The notes under the pieces were generated by a model. That model saw nothing but the letters and a program-made list of their open reading frames with translations. It ran no database searches and had not been told where the DNA came from. A program made the translations under genes and the position numbers. DNA of 64,000 nucleotides from the NCBI GenBank assembly GCA_009823505.1, contig VZQC01006319.1:373834-437833 (forward strand), written 5' to 3'. This document shows, piece after piece, positions 34,303-46,649 of the stretch; position 1 is the first letter of the stretch, and every line of letters starts with the position of its first letter. This DNA comes from Rhizomys pruinosus. Taxonomy: Eukaryota > Chordata > Mammalia > Rodentia > Spalacidae.

Positions 34303-34712
34303 AATTGTGCTGGATAGCTTTAGTGTCAGCTTGACACACCTGGGTTTAGGGAACCTCAATTAGGGGATTACTCCATTGGACCAGCCTGTGGCTATGTCTG
34401 TGGGGTATTTTCTTGATTGTTGAGTGATGTAGGAGGGCCCAGCCCACCGTGGGCAGTGCCACCTCTGGGCAGGTTGTTGTATATTGTATAAGAAAGCAGG
34501 GTGAGCCTGGATCAGGGCAAGGAGTCAGTAAGCAATGTTCCTCCATGGTCTGTGCTTCAGCTCCTGCCTCCAGGTTCCTGCCCTGAATTCCTACCTTGGG
34601 CTCCCTCAGTGATGAACTGTGACTCGGGAGGTATAAGCGAAATAAACCCTTTCCTCCCCAAGTTGTTTTTAGTCAGAGCGTTTTGTCACAGCATATGAAA
34701 GAAAACTAGAAT
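34303..34712 (+). repeat. Rodent interspersed repeat, about 410 bp (LTR-like)
   Basis: Starts TGTGCTGGATAGCTTTAGTG and ends with AAATAAACCCTTTCCTCCCC, then a GTCACAGCA...GAAAACTAGAATA end. It includes GGAGGGCCCAGCCCACCGTG. I recognise it as a common rodent repeat but am not sure of the family name. The same 3' end recurs at 51820-51985. Confidence 0.6.
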
Positions 34713-34899
34713 AACAATGCGCAAATATAGTAACAATTGTTGATCCTTCATTTTATAAAATGTTACTGTTTACAAACCACTTTAATTGGTAGACTTTAAT
34801 TTCATCCATGATAATAATGTTTTTTTCTTTGAACTTAGAAAACTATCCTATAGGGACTTTGAATTATTTTTGTGAGGCTTTAAAAAAAAAAAAAAAGCA

Positions 34900-35230
34900 C
34901 TGCAAAATAACATTCCCAAAATGCCCTTCAGTATGGATTCATCCACTGGAGCCTGGTCAACCTAAGAGTCTCACCCTTAAAATGAGACTGAATCTCCCCT
35001 TCCAATAGTCATCAATTGCCAGCAGTTCCTCAGATATCTATGTTGAGATTTATGTCTGGCTTAGGCATATGTAGAACTTGTTCATGTGGTTAGCATTGCT
35101 GTGAGGTCATATGAGAAACTGACCAGCAATCTGGTGGTTATGAAGAGGGGTCAGCTATGGGAGGCAATCTAAATATGATCAAAATACAGTGTATGAAATT
35201 CATGAAAATAATAATAATAATAAATAACAA
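34900..35230 (+). repeat. L1 3'UTR remnant, plus strand
   Basis: Ends with TATGATCAAAATACAGTGTA followed by TGAAATTCATGAAAATAATA, which resembles the terminal part of rodent L1 3'UTRs, then an AAT repeat. Confidence 0.5.
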
Positions 35231-35698
35231 CCCAACAGTCACAAAATTCAAGATTTATTTAGGATCCATGATTATACAAAGCACATTGAAGAATTATGCT
35301 CATTCCCAGTTCTTTCATTACCTTTCTTTGATTCATAACCTTCTGGACCAAATGGCAGAGCACGGCCATGTTGGTGAACGTGTGATCTGACAAACAGGGA
35401 TTTAATTAATGAGTCTCTTGATTTTAATAATTTGGGCACTTTTTTTTTCCTTTTTGCTCTGTTACTTCCTTGTGACAGCAGAAAATGTAACAACTATTAA
35501 ATACTAATAGAAATATATATCAGTTATCAAAGATAAAGAATGTACAATGGTTTCCATGAGAAATGCCTGTTAAAATAAGTCATTAACTGTAGCTATATTG
35601 TAGCTCTTTCTTTAGTCAAATATAAAATCGCAGCTTGGGTTGAGAGCAGCTGAGTTTAAGAGCTATTATTGATGACTGATAGATAATGGTGTTCTCTT
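35231..35698. other. Non-coding stretch, no feature seen
   Basis: AT-rich sequence without a recognised repeat or exon. Confidence 0.4.
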
Positions 35699-35930
35699 GG
35701 GCTGGAGAGATGGCCTAGCAGTTAAGAGCACTGATTGCTCTTGCAGAAGACCCAGGCTCGATCCCCAGCACCCACATGGAGGCTGAGAACCGTCTTTAAC
35801 TCCAGTTCCAGGGGAATCCGACACCCTCTTCTGACCTCTGTGGCACTACATGACACGGGTGCACAAACCTGCATGCAGACAGTACATTCATACACATAAA
35901 AATAAATAACATTAAAAAAAAATAAAAAGA
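35699..35930 (+). repeat. B2 SINE
   Basis: TGGGCTGGAGAGATGGCCTA head, no 17-bp duplication, A-rich tail. TSD ATGGTGTTCTC at about 35687-35697 and 35933-35943. Confidence 0.93.
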
Positions 35931-36174
35931 AAATGGTGTTCTCAACTTTGCGACCAAAATCTGGCCAAACACCAGCAAGGCCCGGGCCTCGAGCAGCATC
36001 TTCATAGGGAAGTGGCACTTGTCGGCTCTAAGCTATGGTCTGCTATGAAATGAGTGTGGTTTTTCAATTGAGTTCAATCTTAATTCTTTTGTAATGTTCA
36101 ATGGGACACTCTGAGAAAGTTGGTTGCAAAGGGATTTTATCGTTTTCCTGTTGCCATTTGTTATGAGACAGAAT

Positions 36175-36423
36175 CAGTAGACCAGCGTATTAGACACATT
36201 TTCATCACTGTGACCAATTACCTGAGAGAGCAAATTTAATGGGAGAAATTTACTTTGTCTGTAATTTCAGTGTTCTGTCCCTGGGTGCTTGATCCCATGT
36301 GTCTGGGCAGCAAAGCATCCCAGCTGGAATGTATACCACAGGAGGTTCTCAACTCATGGTTGACAGAAAACAGAAAGAAAAAGGAACCAGGGGCTGCCAT
36401 AACCTTCAAAGGTGCACGCCCAG

Positions 36424-36485
<62 letters not shown>

Positions 36486-36605
36486 AAGCTAGAGCTCACC
36501 TCCCAAAATTTCAATCACCTCCCGAATTAACACTTCCAATTAGAGTCCAAGCTTCTAAATATGAGCCTGTAGGAGACATTTCATATTCAAGTCATAGTCC
36601 ACAAT
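36175..36605 (-). repeat. MaLR-like LTR containing a (CT)n tract
   Basis: TATTAGACACATTTTCATCA, CTGTGACCAATTACCTGAGA and an AGTCATAGTCCA end fit a minus-strand MaLR LTR. (CT)n lies at 36426-36486. Confidence 0.55.
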
Positions 36606-36614
36606 AAGACATGC

Positions 36615-38335
36615 TTTAAGTTTGTATTGAATTTTTGTGCATTTCACACATCTTGATGATATTTATCCCTCTCCTCTATTGGCACCTCATGCTCTGCCCC
36701 CACCAGATTTCATGCAGTCTGTCATATATTGTAAGGCCTATTGAGACAAGTTTGGGTCCCCAAATGTCCCTCAATGTCCCCGAGTCCATCCACTAGAGCC
36801 TGGTCATCCTACCCAGCCTCACTCCCTTCAAGAACAACTATCCCTCCCCTAGCAGTCCTCAGCTAAGGTTGGAGCTTCTCACCCATTTCCCCAGTTCTAT
36901 GCTGGGTTTTGTCTGGTTTGAGTTGGCATGGGTCTTGTGCATGCTGTCACCATTGCTGTAAGTTCGTATAAACAAGCTCCCAAGTGCCCAGAAAACACTG
37001 TTTCTTTTTCATCATCCACCACCCCTGGCATCTACATTATTTCAGCCCTGTCTTCCACAATGATCCCTGAGCCCCGAGTGGCAGAGTTTTAATATAGGAA
37101 TCCTGTCCTGGGATATACATTCTGCAGTGTTTAATTCTCTGCATTTTGGCCAGTTATGGCTTTCTACATTAATCACTATGTGTTGTATGAGGAAACGTTG
37201 CATTAATATTCTCTCTGCCTTCTGCTCAGTTACGTTCCCTGAGCCTTAGGTACAGAGGTTGCATTGTAAACGTGTCCCATGGGGCTGGGCATCTCACAGA
37301 CACATATTGTCTCCATTTGAGCAACTGTAAAACTGTAATTATCTCCATTTGTTGAAAAAAGAAGCTTCTTTGATGAGTGCTGAGAGGTACACTTGCTTGT
37401 CAATATGACATTCAAGTAGCATACAGTAAGAAATTATGTTTGCCTAAGGATGTTACAGGTGTAGGTTTTACTCTATGATCTATGACCTCTCCAGCCATAT
37501 ATATTTGGCTATATTTACAGTACTATACATGAGTTCCCCCCCATTGATTGAGTGAGTTTTAAGTCCAATTAGATAGCTGTTGATTGCCCCAAGATCAAAG
37601 TGCTACTACTGCACTAATAGAGATAGTTTGCTGGTCCAGTCATTATTGTGGTTATCAGGCTTTCCAGTTAGGGTTGGACCACTGATTGATTTTCTTCCCA
37701 TAGCAGCTTACATCCTCTGATGCTATGAAAGTGAGCCTTCAGGCAGGAGACTTCCAGATCATTTCCAGCTCCACAACTGGCCAAAATATAAAGAATAAGA
37801 TACTGCAGGTTATGTATTCCTGGACAAAACTCCTATATTAAACCTCCACCATTCAGGGCTCAGGGACCATTGCAGAAGAAAGAGATGAAAGACTTTGTCA
37901 GGGGCAGTGGAAATGGTGTTTTCCAGGTACCTGGGAACTTGCTCATATGAACTTACAGCAATGGTGACATCATGTACAAGACCCATGCAAACTCAAACCA
38001 GACAAAAACCCATCATAGAACTAGGGAAATGAATAAGAAAGCTCAACATCAGCTGAGGAACTATTAGCAGCAGATCACTGCTGGGTGAAAGAGAGTTGAT
38101 CTTGTTTAAGGTAGTGATGCTAGATAGGACCAGGTTCCAGTGGATCGGTTTGTGCAAAGGGACATCTGGGGACACAAATTGGACACTCTAGGCCTTAACA
38201 TATATGGCAGAATGTGTGAAATCTGGTGGGGAGCTATTGCAGGTTCAGATAGGAGAGGGATGTAAATATGAGTAAGAGGTATTGTATGAAGTGCAAACAT
38301 TCAATGAAGACTGTAAACTGTAATAAAAATGGCTG
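36615..38335. repeat. L1 (Lx-like) 3'UTR remnants
   Basis: 36640-37420 resembles a minus-strand Lx 3'UTR (CCACAATGATCCCTGAGCCC, GGCCAGTTATGGCTTTCTAC). 37855-38330 resembles the plus-strand form (GGGCTCAGGGACCATTGCAG, ending CTGTAATAAAAAT). 37430-37850 is similar but unclear. Old and rearranged. Confidence 0.45.
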
Positions 38336-38833
38336 AAATTCCTCTAAATGAGATGCTGCTTTAATCTTCTCACCTTATTAACTGCGCAGGCACAATAAAT
38401 ACCCACCTTTCCACCTTCGCTGTGACATTTGTGAAACATGACATACTGTTGACTTCTGTATTTTCCAGAAGACACTTAGTAGCTCATAGGGAAGCAAAGA
38501 AGTCATCCAATTTCCAATGAGGAGACATGGTTTAACAAGAGCCTGCAATCTAAATTTCCACCGGAAAATAGATAGCCAAGCTTATAACTGCATTGGGTTG
38601 GGTTTGGTGTATGTCTGTTTTCTAGTTCTCTTTCATGTGAGAGAGGACTCAACAGGAATTAAAGTCTGAAAGAAAGTCTGAAGTTCTGTGCAGTCACACA
38701 GGCCACTTTAGAACGTGCATCCCTTGTCAAAAGTACTCCTGTGCTGGGCTAGTACTGGGTTGTTTCCTCTGTTTTAATTTTATACTGTCGATTACACACT
38801 GCGGTCTAGAAGACATATACAAAAAAGGAACCT
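38336..38833. other. Non-coding stretch, no feature seen
   Basis: Single-copy-looking sequence between L1 remnants and a B2. Confidence 0.4.
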
Positions 38834-39078
38834 TGGGCTGGAGAGATAGCTTAGCGGTTAAGAGCACCAACTGCTCTTGCAGAGGACCCGGGTTCGATCT
38901 CCAGCACCCACATGCCGGCTGAGAACTGTCTGTAACTCCAATTCCAGGAGAACTCCAGTTCCAGGGGAATCCGAGACTCTCTTCTGACCTCCGTGGCATT
39001 GCACGACACAGGGGCACAAACCTGCATGCAGACAGTACATTCATACACATAGAAAATAAATAAATAAAATAAAAAAAG
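38834..39078 (+). repeat. B2 SINE with internal 17-bp duplication
   Basis: GGGCTGGAGAGATAGCTTAG head and the doubled body. Target duplication AAAAAAGGAACCT at about 38821-38833 and 39072-39084. Confidence 0.93.
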
Positions 39079-39104
39079 GAACCTCCCTAATCTTTTGCAT
39101 TTCT

Positions 39105-39925
39105 TTTTTTTTTTTTTGATATTTATTTTTTTTATTGATGCTTTGTGTATTTCATACATCATTTTCCAATTCAGTTCAGGCATATATTCCCTTCCCTTCC
39201 CCCCACCCCACCCCTACCCATGCCAGATCATGCATTCTGCCATAAGTTTTCTGCATCTTTCTCTGCTTTTTGTTTTGTTTTCATTTTTTAACAATAAGTG
39301 ATCATTTGTGAGTACAAGCATCCTTCATGTAAAACCAATTTGCAAGCAGTTGTGCCCAAACCCCCACAGCCCCTTGGTCCCACCATCCAACAGGGGGTCT
39401 TGTATGTTCAATCAAGTTGATCAAATGAGTGTCCAGGCTATATTGCTGTAGTTTCACCATTCACCCCAATCATAGCCCTTACATTCTACCACACCCCCTC
39501 TTCCGCAGATTGTTCCCTGGGCTTAGAAAAGGGGCACAGGTGGATGAGAAGCAAAACAGTCTACTTTCTCTGGAGCTGTTGTCTTGGACTCTGGTCAATT
39601 CTGGCTATTTCTTTTCATGGGCTGAAAGTTTGTCCAAGAATAACCTTTCAATCCTACTAATGAAGCACAAGTTTTTAGATATACAGGTATTTAAACAGTA
39701 CTAATTGTTATCGTAGGTTACTTTGGTATAGACACATATGTTTGGATGGTATGTTAATCCATGAATTACATTTTTTTTCTGTTAAATATGACAGGGTCTT
39801 ACTGTGGCTTATAACATCTCCTGACCATTAAAGGATGTAAGCTTGTGGCAACAGCCATGGGTTATTCATCCAAGGAGAGAGCCAATTGCCAATTGCATAT
39901 CAAATTGAAGTCGGGGGTCGGGGGA
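39105..39925 (-). mobile_element. Poly(A)-tailed copy of an ERV-internal block, minus strand
   Basis: T-runs at 39101-39136 (the A tail on the minus strand) are followed by a C-rich tract and then by sequence homologous to 5250-5870 and 48120-48740 (TGTAAAACCAATTTGCAAGC; ATCCTACTAATGAAGCACAA). It looks like a 5'-truncated retroposed copy. Confidence 0.65.
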
Positions 39926-41190
39926 AGAGCATACCAACAATAGTTCGAACTGGAACAAATGCCACTGTTTGTAAAGAACCAGAGGTCCTCAGCAGAGGTA
40001 TACAGTGCTAGCAGGCATTGTTCTCGAATTCTAAAGATCCAGTCTGCCTCCGTATGTGGTTCTTAGAACTTCGTACAGCTTTCTCCGTTCACTGAAGTGG
40101 CACATCTGACCAGCCACTAACTGGACTAGTTTGCTTTCAAAGTGGAGCATTCCTATTCACTTCTATGTGGAAGTATGTTTTTACGTGTGTATCATTTATG
40201 TAAATAAACCCCATGGGTTTAGAGCTGAAAGACTTGTCATTTTATAAGCAGCAAATGATTTACAGCACATATTGGAAACAATAACTACAATTACTGCTCT
40301 GATATCTCCCTCAGAAAGTGACATGTGTGACTTTGTCTCCAGCTATTCGGGGCCTGAAATGTAAAGACTTTCACATTTCTAATGTACGCTTCAACACATA
40401 ATTTGCAGCATTTATGAAGAATGAAAGTGCATTCAATATGTAATATCTACATTTTAAACTTTTTAACATTATAAAGTAAAAGGAATCAGTCAACTGAAAA
40501 AAAAAAAAAAACAGAAAACACTGGATGAAAATTAAATTATACAGCAAATGAAAAAAAAAAAAAACTGTAGACAATTCCAAACAAACATTTTATAAACCAT
40601 TCCAAGTTGTTTGGCTTAAGTGTAATTTTTATAGCCTAATTGCTTCCCTGCTAAATCTATGGACATAGTTGTGATATTTGTCTTATTTTAGCTCTTCAAA
40701 TAATAAACACCATTTTGAAGTCATTTTTCTTTAATCATTAAGATCACCAAATGCCTTTAGAAGCCTTTGATATATAAATCTTCAGTTTTAAATTTCCAGC
40801 AAGGTTTCATGGCTAAGATCAGTCTTTAAACCTCTTATACGCTGAATACAGAAGCTTATACCAGATAATTACTTTGAACTACCCCCCTCCCCCGCAGCTC
40901 CTGATAGCAGGCTGTCATTCCCTCCCTCTGGCTCCCAGGCTCCCAGGCTCTAAGTGTGTGATGGGGATGGGCTAGGTCCTGCATGGCAGAGTTGACATCA
41001 TTTTCAAAGTCTCTTTTTCTTTCCTTGATAAAACAGGGCCAACACGGCGACTGTGAGATGAGGCTTTGTGATAATTATTTTGATCATTTGACCACATTTT
41101 AAGCTTTAAACTTAATGAAAATAATTGAAGTATACAATTAGCATAGATCAATATAATCACTGTAATTTTCTTACATTTATTTTTTTTTAA
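39926..41190. other. Non-coding stretch, no feature seen
   Basis: About 1.25 kb of AT-rich, single-copy-looking sequence with two A-runs (40498-40511, 40551-40564). No repeat or exon recognised. Confidence 0.45.
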
Positions 41191-41244
41191 TTGACACACA
41201 AAGCAATGAGCTTCATTATGGAACTTTCAGACATATTTCTGTCC

Positions 41245-41345
41245 CTGTTCCTCTCCACCCCTGCCAGCTCCCTTCCTCCTCCTCCCCTGCCCACCCCCTG
41301 TGCTCCTTCCTTGCCCACCCCCTGTGCTCCTCTCCACCCCTGCAG
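41245..41345 (+). repeat. Short C-rich tandem repeat
   Basis: GCCCACCCCCTGTGCTCCT occurs twice about 33 bp apart within a run of CTCCACCCCTGC-type units. Confidence 0.7.
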
Positions 41346-41439
41346 GCTCCAGGTGCCAGGCTCGCTCCACAGGTAGTCCCTGTTCACCACCATATCAGAT
41401 GTGTTCTTGAACACTATCCCACCCTCTTCACGACCTCGT

Positions 41440-43420
41440 TTCCTCTCTCATGGTCATCATTCTAGTTTATGACTTTAAAATACTCATACCCATATACATA
41501 TATAAAAATTAAACACTAGGATGCACATATGATAGAAAGCATGTAACATGTCTCTTTCTGAATATGCTGTACTTTACTTAACATAATGATTAATCAATCC
41601 ATTCATTTCCTGAGAATTTTATGACTTTATTTTTCTTTATGGCTGCATAAAATTCCATTGTACATATGTACCATGTTTTTAGCCATCATTCATTGAAGGA
41701 CATTTAGCTGGTTCTATTTCCTTGCTATTATTATTATGAATAATACAACAATAAACGTAGATGTGGAAGTATCTCTGTAGTTGGATATAGAGTCCTCTAG
41801 TTATATCCCCATGGATATATATAGACCATCCCCAGGATGGTCTATCGGGATCACACAGTGGTTTTGTTTTGTTTGCTTTCTTGAGAACCCTCCACACTCA
41901 TTTCCACAGTCACTGCACCAGTCTGTACCAACAGTGGATAAGGCTCCTCTTTCCCCACATCCTCACCAGTATTTGTTGCCATTTGATTTCTTGATGATAG
42001 CCATTCTGACTGCAGTGAGATCACATCTCTAGTTTTTACTTTGCATTTCCCTAATGTGAAACATGCTTTTAAATAGTTGCTGATCATTTGTGTTTCTTGA
42101 TTTCAAAACAGTTCATTTCATTACCCCACTTATTGTTTGGCAGTTTGAGGTTTCTGGTGTCTACATTTTCGCAGTTCTTTGTACAGTCTGGATATTAACT
42201 TCCTGTCTGAAATAAAGCTGGCCAAGATTTTTTTTTCCCCATTCTGTGGGCTGTCTTACCACTCTGGTGATAGTTTCATTTGCTGTGTAGGATCTTCTTA
42301 ATTTCATCCAGTCTCATTTGTCAGTTCTCGGGATTATTTCCCCAGCTTTTAGAGTCTTTTCAGAAAGTGCTTGCTTATGCCTGTGTGCTGAACTTCTTTC
42401 CCCATTTTCATCCAGCAGTTTCAGCATTTTAGGTTTTAAATGAAGGTCTTTGATCCATTTTGAGTTGATTTTTGCACAGGATGAGAGATATGGATCTAAT
42501 TTCGTTCTTCTATAAGTAGATAGCCACTTTTTGCCAATAACAGCTGTTGAACAAGCTGTCTTATCACCAGCGTGTATTCTGAAGCCTTTGCCAAAAATTT
42601 GGTGGACATAGCTGTGTGTGTTCACTTCTGGATCCTCTGTTTTTGTGTATGTATGACTGTTTTTCTTCCGGTACCAGTTTTCTAGTAGAGTTCCCAGGGT
42701 TTTTAAGCATATGATCATGCCACTGGTAAATGGGATAAAATTATTTCTTTTCTTTCTTATGTATTATTTTTATTTTATGTATATGAATATTTTCCTGCAT
42801 GTATGTTACTATATCAGATGCTTGCAATGCCCATGGAAGCCAAAAGAAGGTGTCAGATCCTCTGGAACTATAGTTATGAATGGTTGTTAGCTGTAATGTG
42901 GGTGCTGGGAACTGAACATGGGTCTTCTGCAATAGCAACTAGTGCTCTTAACCACTGATCCATCTCTTCAGAACCCAATCTCTTCTTTGCTTATTTGTAT
43001 TTCTGTCTGCCTTTCTCTTGTCTTATTATTCTAGCTGAAACCAAAGGGCTATATTGAATAAGAATGAAGAGCATAAACATGTCTTCCGTCCCAGATTTTA
43101 GAGGAAATGTTTCTGTATTCTCACTGTTTAGTATAATGTTGCCTATAGGTTTGCCATCTGCAGCTTTATGTTAGGTACTTTCTGCCTACTGCTAATTTCT
43201 TCAAGAGTCTTATTATGAAGGCAACGCTGTTTTGTCATGCATCCTTTTCTGCATCTAGCAAGATGATCATTTGTGGCAGGCTGATGCCATATTATGTCGA
43301 TGCCTGGACAAAGACAGTCTGACTCTTAGCATCCAGCAAAGCAAGTGTGGGACCCAAACTATTCTGAGAACTCATTCCTTCAGATTTTTCCCAGAACTAT
43401 GCTCTTAGGACAGAGGTCTT
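41440..43420 (-). mobile_element. Old L1 (Lx-like), minus strand
   Basis: 41500-42120 is the complement of an L1 3' region (KCPSMND-type stretch on the minus strand, TATGGCTGCATAAAATTCCA on the plus). 42120-42720 is the tail of ORF2. 42980-43300 matches the reverse transcriptase region (minus-strand FPLKSGT near 43095 and LLDAEK near 43255). Many stops. A B2-like SINE sits at 42752-42975. It may be one rearranged element with the L1 to its right. Confidence 0.6.
42752..42975 (-). repeat. Older B2-like SINE in L1
   Basis: Diverged minus-strand B2: TATGTATATGAATATTTTCC, GTGGGTGCTGGGAACTGAAC, CTGATCCATCTCTTCAG. Confidence 0.7.
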
Positions 43421-43429
43421 AGTCCGATC

Positions 43430-45668
43430 TTTTATATTTGTTGAGTGTTTTTCCTGTGTCCAAGTATATGGTCATTTTGGGAGAATGTTCCATGAGGTGC
43501 TGAGTAGAAAGTGTATTCTCTGGTGTTTGGGTGTGAATATCGATAGATGTCTGTGGGGTCCATTTGGTGTATTGTGTCATTTAGTTCAGATGTCTCTCTG
43601 TTTATCCTTTGTCTGTTGACCTGTCTAGGGGTACTTAATGGGGTATTGAAATCCCCTAGTATTAGTGGCTGGGGTTAATCTGTGCTTGAGATCCTGAGGG
43701 ATTTTCTTTATAAAGTTTGGTGCCCGGTGTTTGGTGCATATATGTTTATGATTGTGAACATCTTCATCATATTGTTCCTTTGATAAAGATGTAATGTGCC
43801 CTCTTTGTCTCTTTTGATTTCTTTTGCTTTAGTTCTATTTTGTCTGATATTTAGATAGCCCACCTGTCTTTCTTTTTGGTACCATTTGCTTGAAATACTC
43901 TCTTCCATCCCCTTCACCTTAATTGATGCTATCCTTGAATTGAGATGGGTTTCTTGAGACAGCATATAGATGGGTTTTGTTTCCTAATCCATTCTCCAGT
44001 TGTGCTTTTTATTGGGGAGTTTAGCCCATTAGATTTAAGGTTATATATTGAAAGATGGATGTTGCTTCCTTTCACTTATTATCCATTTGACTCCTAGTCT
44101 TCTGATTTTCCTCCTATGGTTTGTTTTTTGTTAGTTTCTTTTCGTCGGTGTTTGGGGATTGTTGCTCCTCTCTTCTGCGCCTTTGAATTGTTTCAAGTAT
44201 TTATGAAGAGTTGGTTTTCCAGATAGGTTATTCCATCATCTTGTTTATGTCATGGAAGATTTTTCTCTCTCCTGCAACTATATATCGACTTTTTGCTGGG
44301 TAAAGTATTCTGGGTTGGATCCGTAGTCCCTTAACACTGGGAATGCTTTGCTCCATTGTTCTTCTTGCTTTCATGGTTTGAGGCGAGAAGTCATTGTGAT
44401 TCTGATGGGTTTCCCTTTGTATGTGACTTGTTTTTTTTTGTGGCTCTCAGAATTTTTCTTTGTTTTGGCATCTAGCATTTTAACTATGATATGGCGTGGG
44501 GTTTTTCTTTTCTGATCTTGTCTATTTGGGTCCTATGTGCTTCTTGTATTTGTATGGGTTTGTCTATTTTTAGTTTGGGGAAATTTTCATATTTAATTCT
44601 GTTGAAGATCTATCAATACTATTGTTTTTGAGATTCTTCTCCTTCCTCTATTCTATGAATGCAGAGGTTTGATCTTTCATAGTGTCCCATATTTCCTGGT
44701 TGTTCCACTTTTGTGGTATTTTTAAATTTTTCATAATCTTTATTTGGCTTTTTAAATTGCTCTGTGTTATCTTCCAGATCTGATATTCTTTTGTTCTGCT
44801 TTCCTCCATTCTACTTCTGAGGCTTTTTCCTTTCCTTTCTCTTGATTGAATGTGTGTTCTAATTCCTTTTTCGTTTTCATCCTGTGTTTTCTTTGTACTT
44901 CCATTTCCTTTTTGAGCTTCTCACATCTCTTCTTTGGTGTTTCTCAATCTCTTCTTGGTGTTCCTTACTTCGTTGGTTGGCTTCCTTTTTCAGTGTTTCT
45001 ACTTCCTTATCGGAGTTTGTTTTTTTTTTTTTTTTTTTTTTTGTCTTCTTTCCTTTACTTTCTGTTCCTAGTTTGTCATTGTATCCCTCTAGGTCCTTTT
45101 TGAGTTTTTCATTCCTCTCTTTAGTTCTCTGTTTCTTTATTTTTTTCTCCCTCTAGTTCTTTCTGGGTTTGTCATCTGTTCTTTAGTTCTTTCTGTGTTT
45201 GTCTTGTATCCCTCTAGTCCTTTTTGAGTTTTTTCATTTTCCCTCTTTAGGTCTCTGAATTCCTCTTTAGTTCTTTAATTTCTCTGCATAGGTCTGCAAT
45301 TATTCCTCTAAGTCTGTTTCCTTGGGTCTCCTCCATGGGGTTCCATTGTAGCTATCTCCTACGGTTGGTAGAGCACTTATGCAGGATTTTCTGTGCCTTT
45401 CCCATGTTGTCCCTTCGTCGTGTTCCTTGGCATGTGGGCTTCCTTTTTGTGGTTCAGATCACAAATACCTTTTCACTATGTTGGGAATGGTTTTACTTTC
45501 CTCCTTTAGCTTTTTTTTTTTTTTGTTTTTGTTTTTCCCTTTCCTCCCTCCTTATTATGGAGTATTGATTGTCTAGTTTTCTATTTTGCAAACCACTCTT
45601 CTCTTCTTGCTCTGAAGGTTCTCCAAGGAAAGGTCCACTTGGATTCTCACCATCTCGGGGGGGGGGAT
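43430..45668 (-). mobile_element. L1 body: ORF1 and ORF2 endonuclease region, minus strand
   Basis: Reading leftward from the monomers: a 5'UTR remnant, then ORF1 (an ATG near 45336 begins MEETQGNRLR; a long Lys/Glu-rich coiled-coil stretch; an RNA-binding-domain segment near 44480 with KMLDAKTKKN-like text). ORF2 follows from about 44080 with endonuclease motifs: QETHL and INIYAPN in the open frame 43708-43965, GDFNTP near 43655, DHILGH near 43470. ORF1 is frameshifted, and an A-run (T at 45020-45042) sits inside it. The element breaks off near 43430, so most of ORF2 is missing. Confidence 0.75.
43708..43965 (-). pseudogene. L1 ORF2 endonuclease fragment
   Basis: 85 open codons containing LSQETHLNSRIASIKVKGME and FTIINIYAPNT. 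The Glu of QETHL is a metal ligand of the L1 endonuclease. Fragment of the L1 above. Confidence 0.8.
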
Positions 45669-46389
45669 GCCTGACCTAGCCGCGCCCTGGCAGCCTCGCA
45701 CGCAGGTGCAGACCACTAGCACACCCCTCTGGTCCCAGCACAAAAGAGACTAGGACTGTCCCGCCAACGGCCCCCTACCTGCGGCAGAGGCGGCAGATGC
45801 CTGCCCAGGTAACTACTCCCGCCCGCACCAATGTGCAGGCCACTAGCACCGACCCTCTGGTCCCAGCACAAAAGAGACTAGGACTGTCCCGCCCACGGCC
45901 CCTACCTGCGGCAGAGGCGGCAGATGCCTGCCCAGGTAACTACTTCCCGCTGCACCAAGGGCAGGCCGCTAGCACCGACCCCTCTGGTCCCAGCACAAAA
46001 GAGACTAGGACTGTCCCGCCCACGCCCCTCACTGCAGTCAGAGGCGGCAGATGCCTGCCCAGGTAACTACTCCCGCCCGCACAAGGTGCAGCGAAGCACC
46101 GACCCCTCTGGTCCCAGCACAAAAGAGAACTAGGACTGTCCCGCCACGGCCCCCTACCTGCAGCAGAGGCGGCGATGGCCTGCCCAGGTAACTACTCCCG
46201 CCCGCACCAGGTGGCAGGCCGCTAGCACCGACCCCTCTGGTCCCAGCACAAAAGAGACTAAGGACTGTCCCGCCCACGGCCCCCTACCTGCGGCAGAGGC
46301 GGAGATGCTGCCCAGGTAACTACTCCCGCCCGCACCAAGGTGCAGGCCGCTAGCACCGACCCCCTCTGGTCCCAGCACACCAAGTAACT
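45669..46389 (-). promoter_or_regulatory. L1 5' promoter monomers, about 5.6 x 127 bp
   Basis: Tandem CpG-rich units with CCCAGCACAAAAGAGACTAG at 45734, 45862, 45989, 46113, 46242 and 46371 (spacing 128, 127, 124, 129, 129). Each also has GGCAGATGCCTGCCCAGGTA and CTAGCACCGACCCCTCTGGT. They lie exactly upstream of the minus-strand L1 body, as promoter monomers do in muroid L1s. CpG content is far above the surroundings. Confidence 0.85.
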
Positions 46390-46642
46390 TCTTTTTTTTT
46401 TTTTTTTTTTTTTTTTATTTATTTTTGTATGTGTATGAATGTATTGTCTGCTGCCGGTCTGTGCACCCGTGTCGTGCAATGCCGCGGAGGTCAGAAGAGG
46501 GTCTCGATTCCCCTGGAACTGGAGTTCTCCTGGAATTGGAGTTACAGACGGTTCTTAGCCGCCATGTGGGTGCTGGGGATCGAACCCGGGTCCTCTGCAA
46601 GAGCGTCGGTGCTCTTAACCGCTAGGCTATCTCTCCAGCCCC
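46390..46642 (-). repeat. B2 SINE with internal 17-bp duplication
   Basis: Minus-strand B2 with a long T-run. Target duplication AAGTAACTTCT (46382-46392 and about 46646-46656). It inserted at the boundary of the L1 monomers. Confidence 0.93.
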
Positions 46643-46649
46643 CAAAGTA

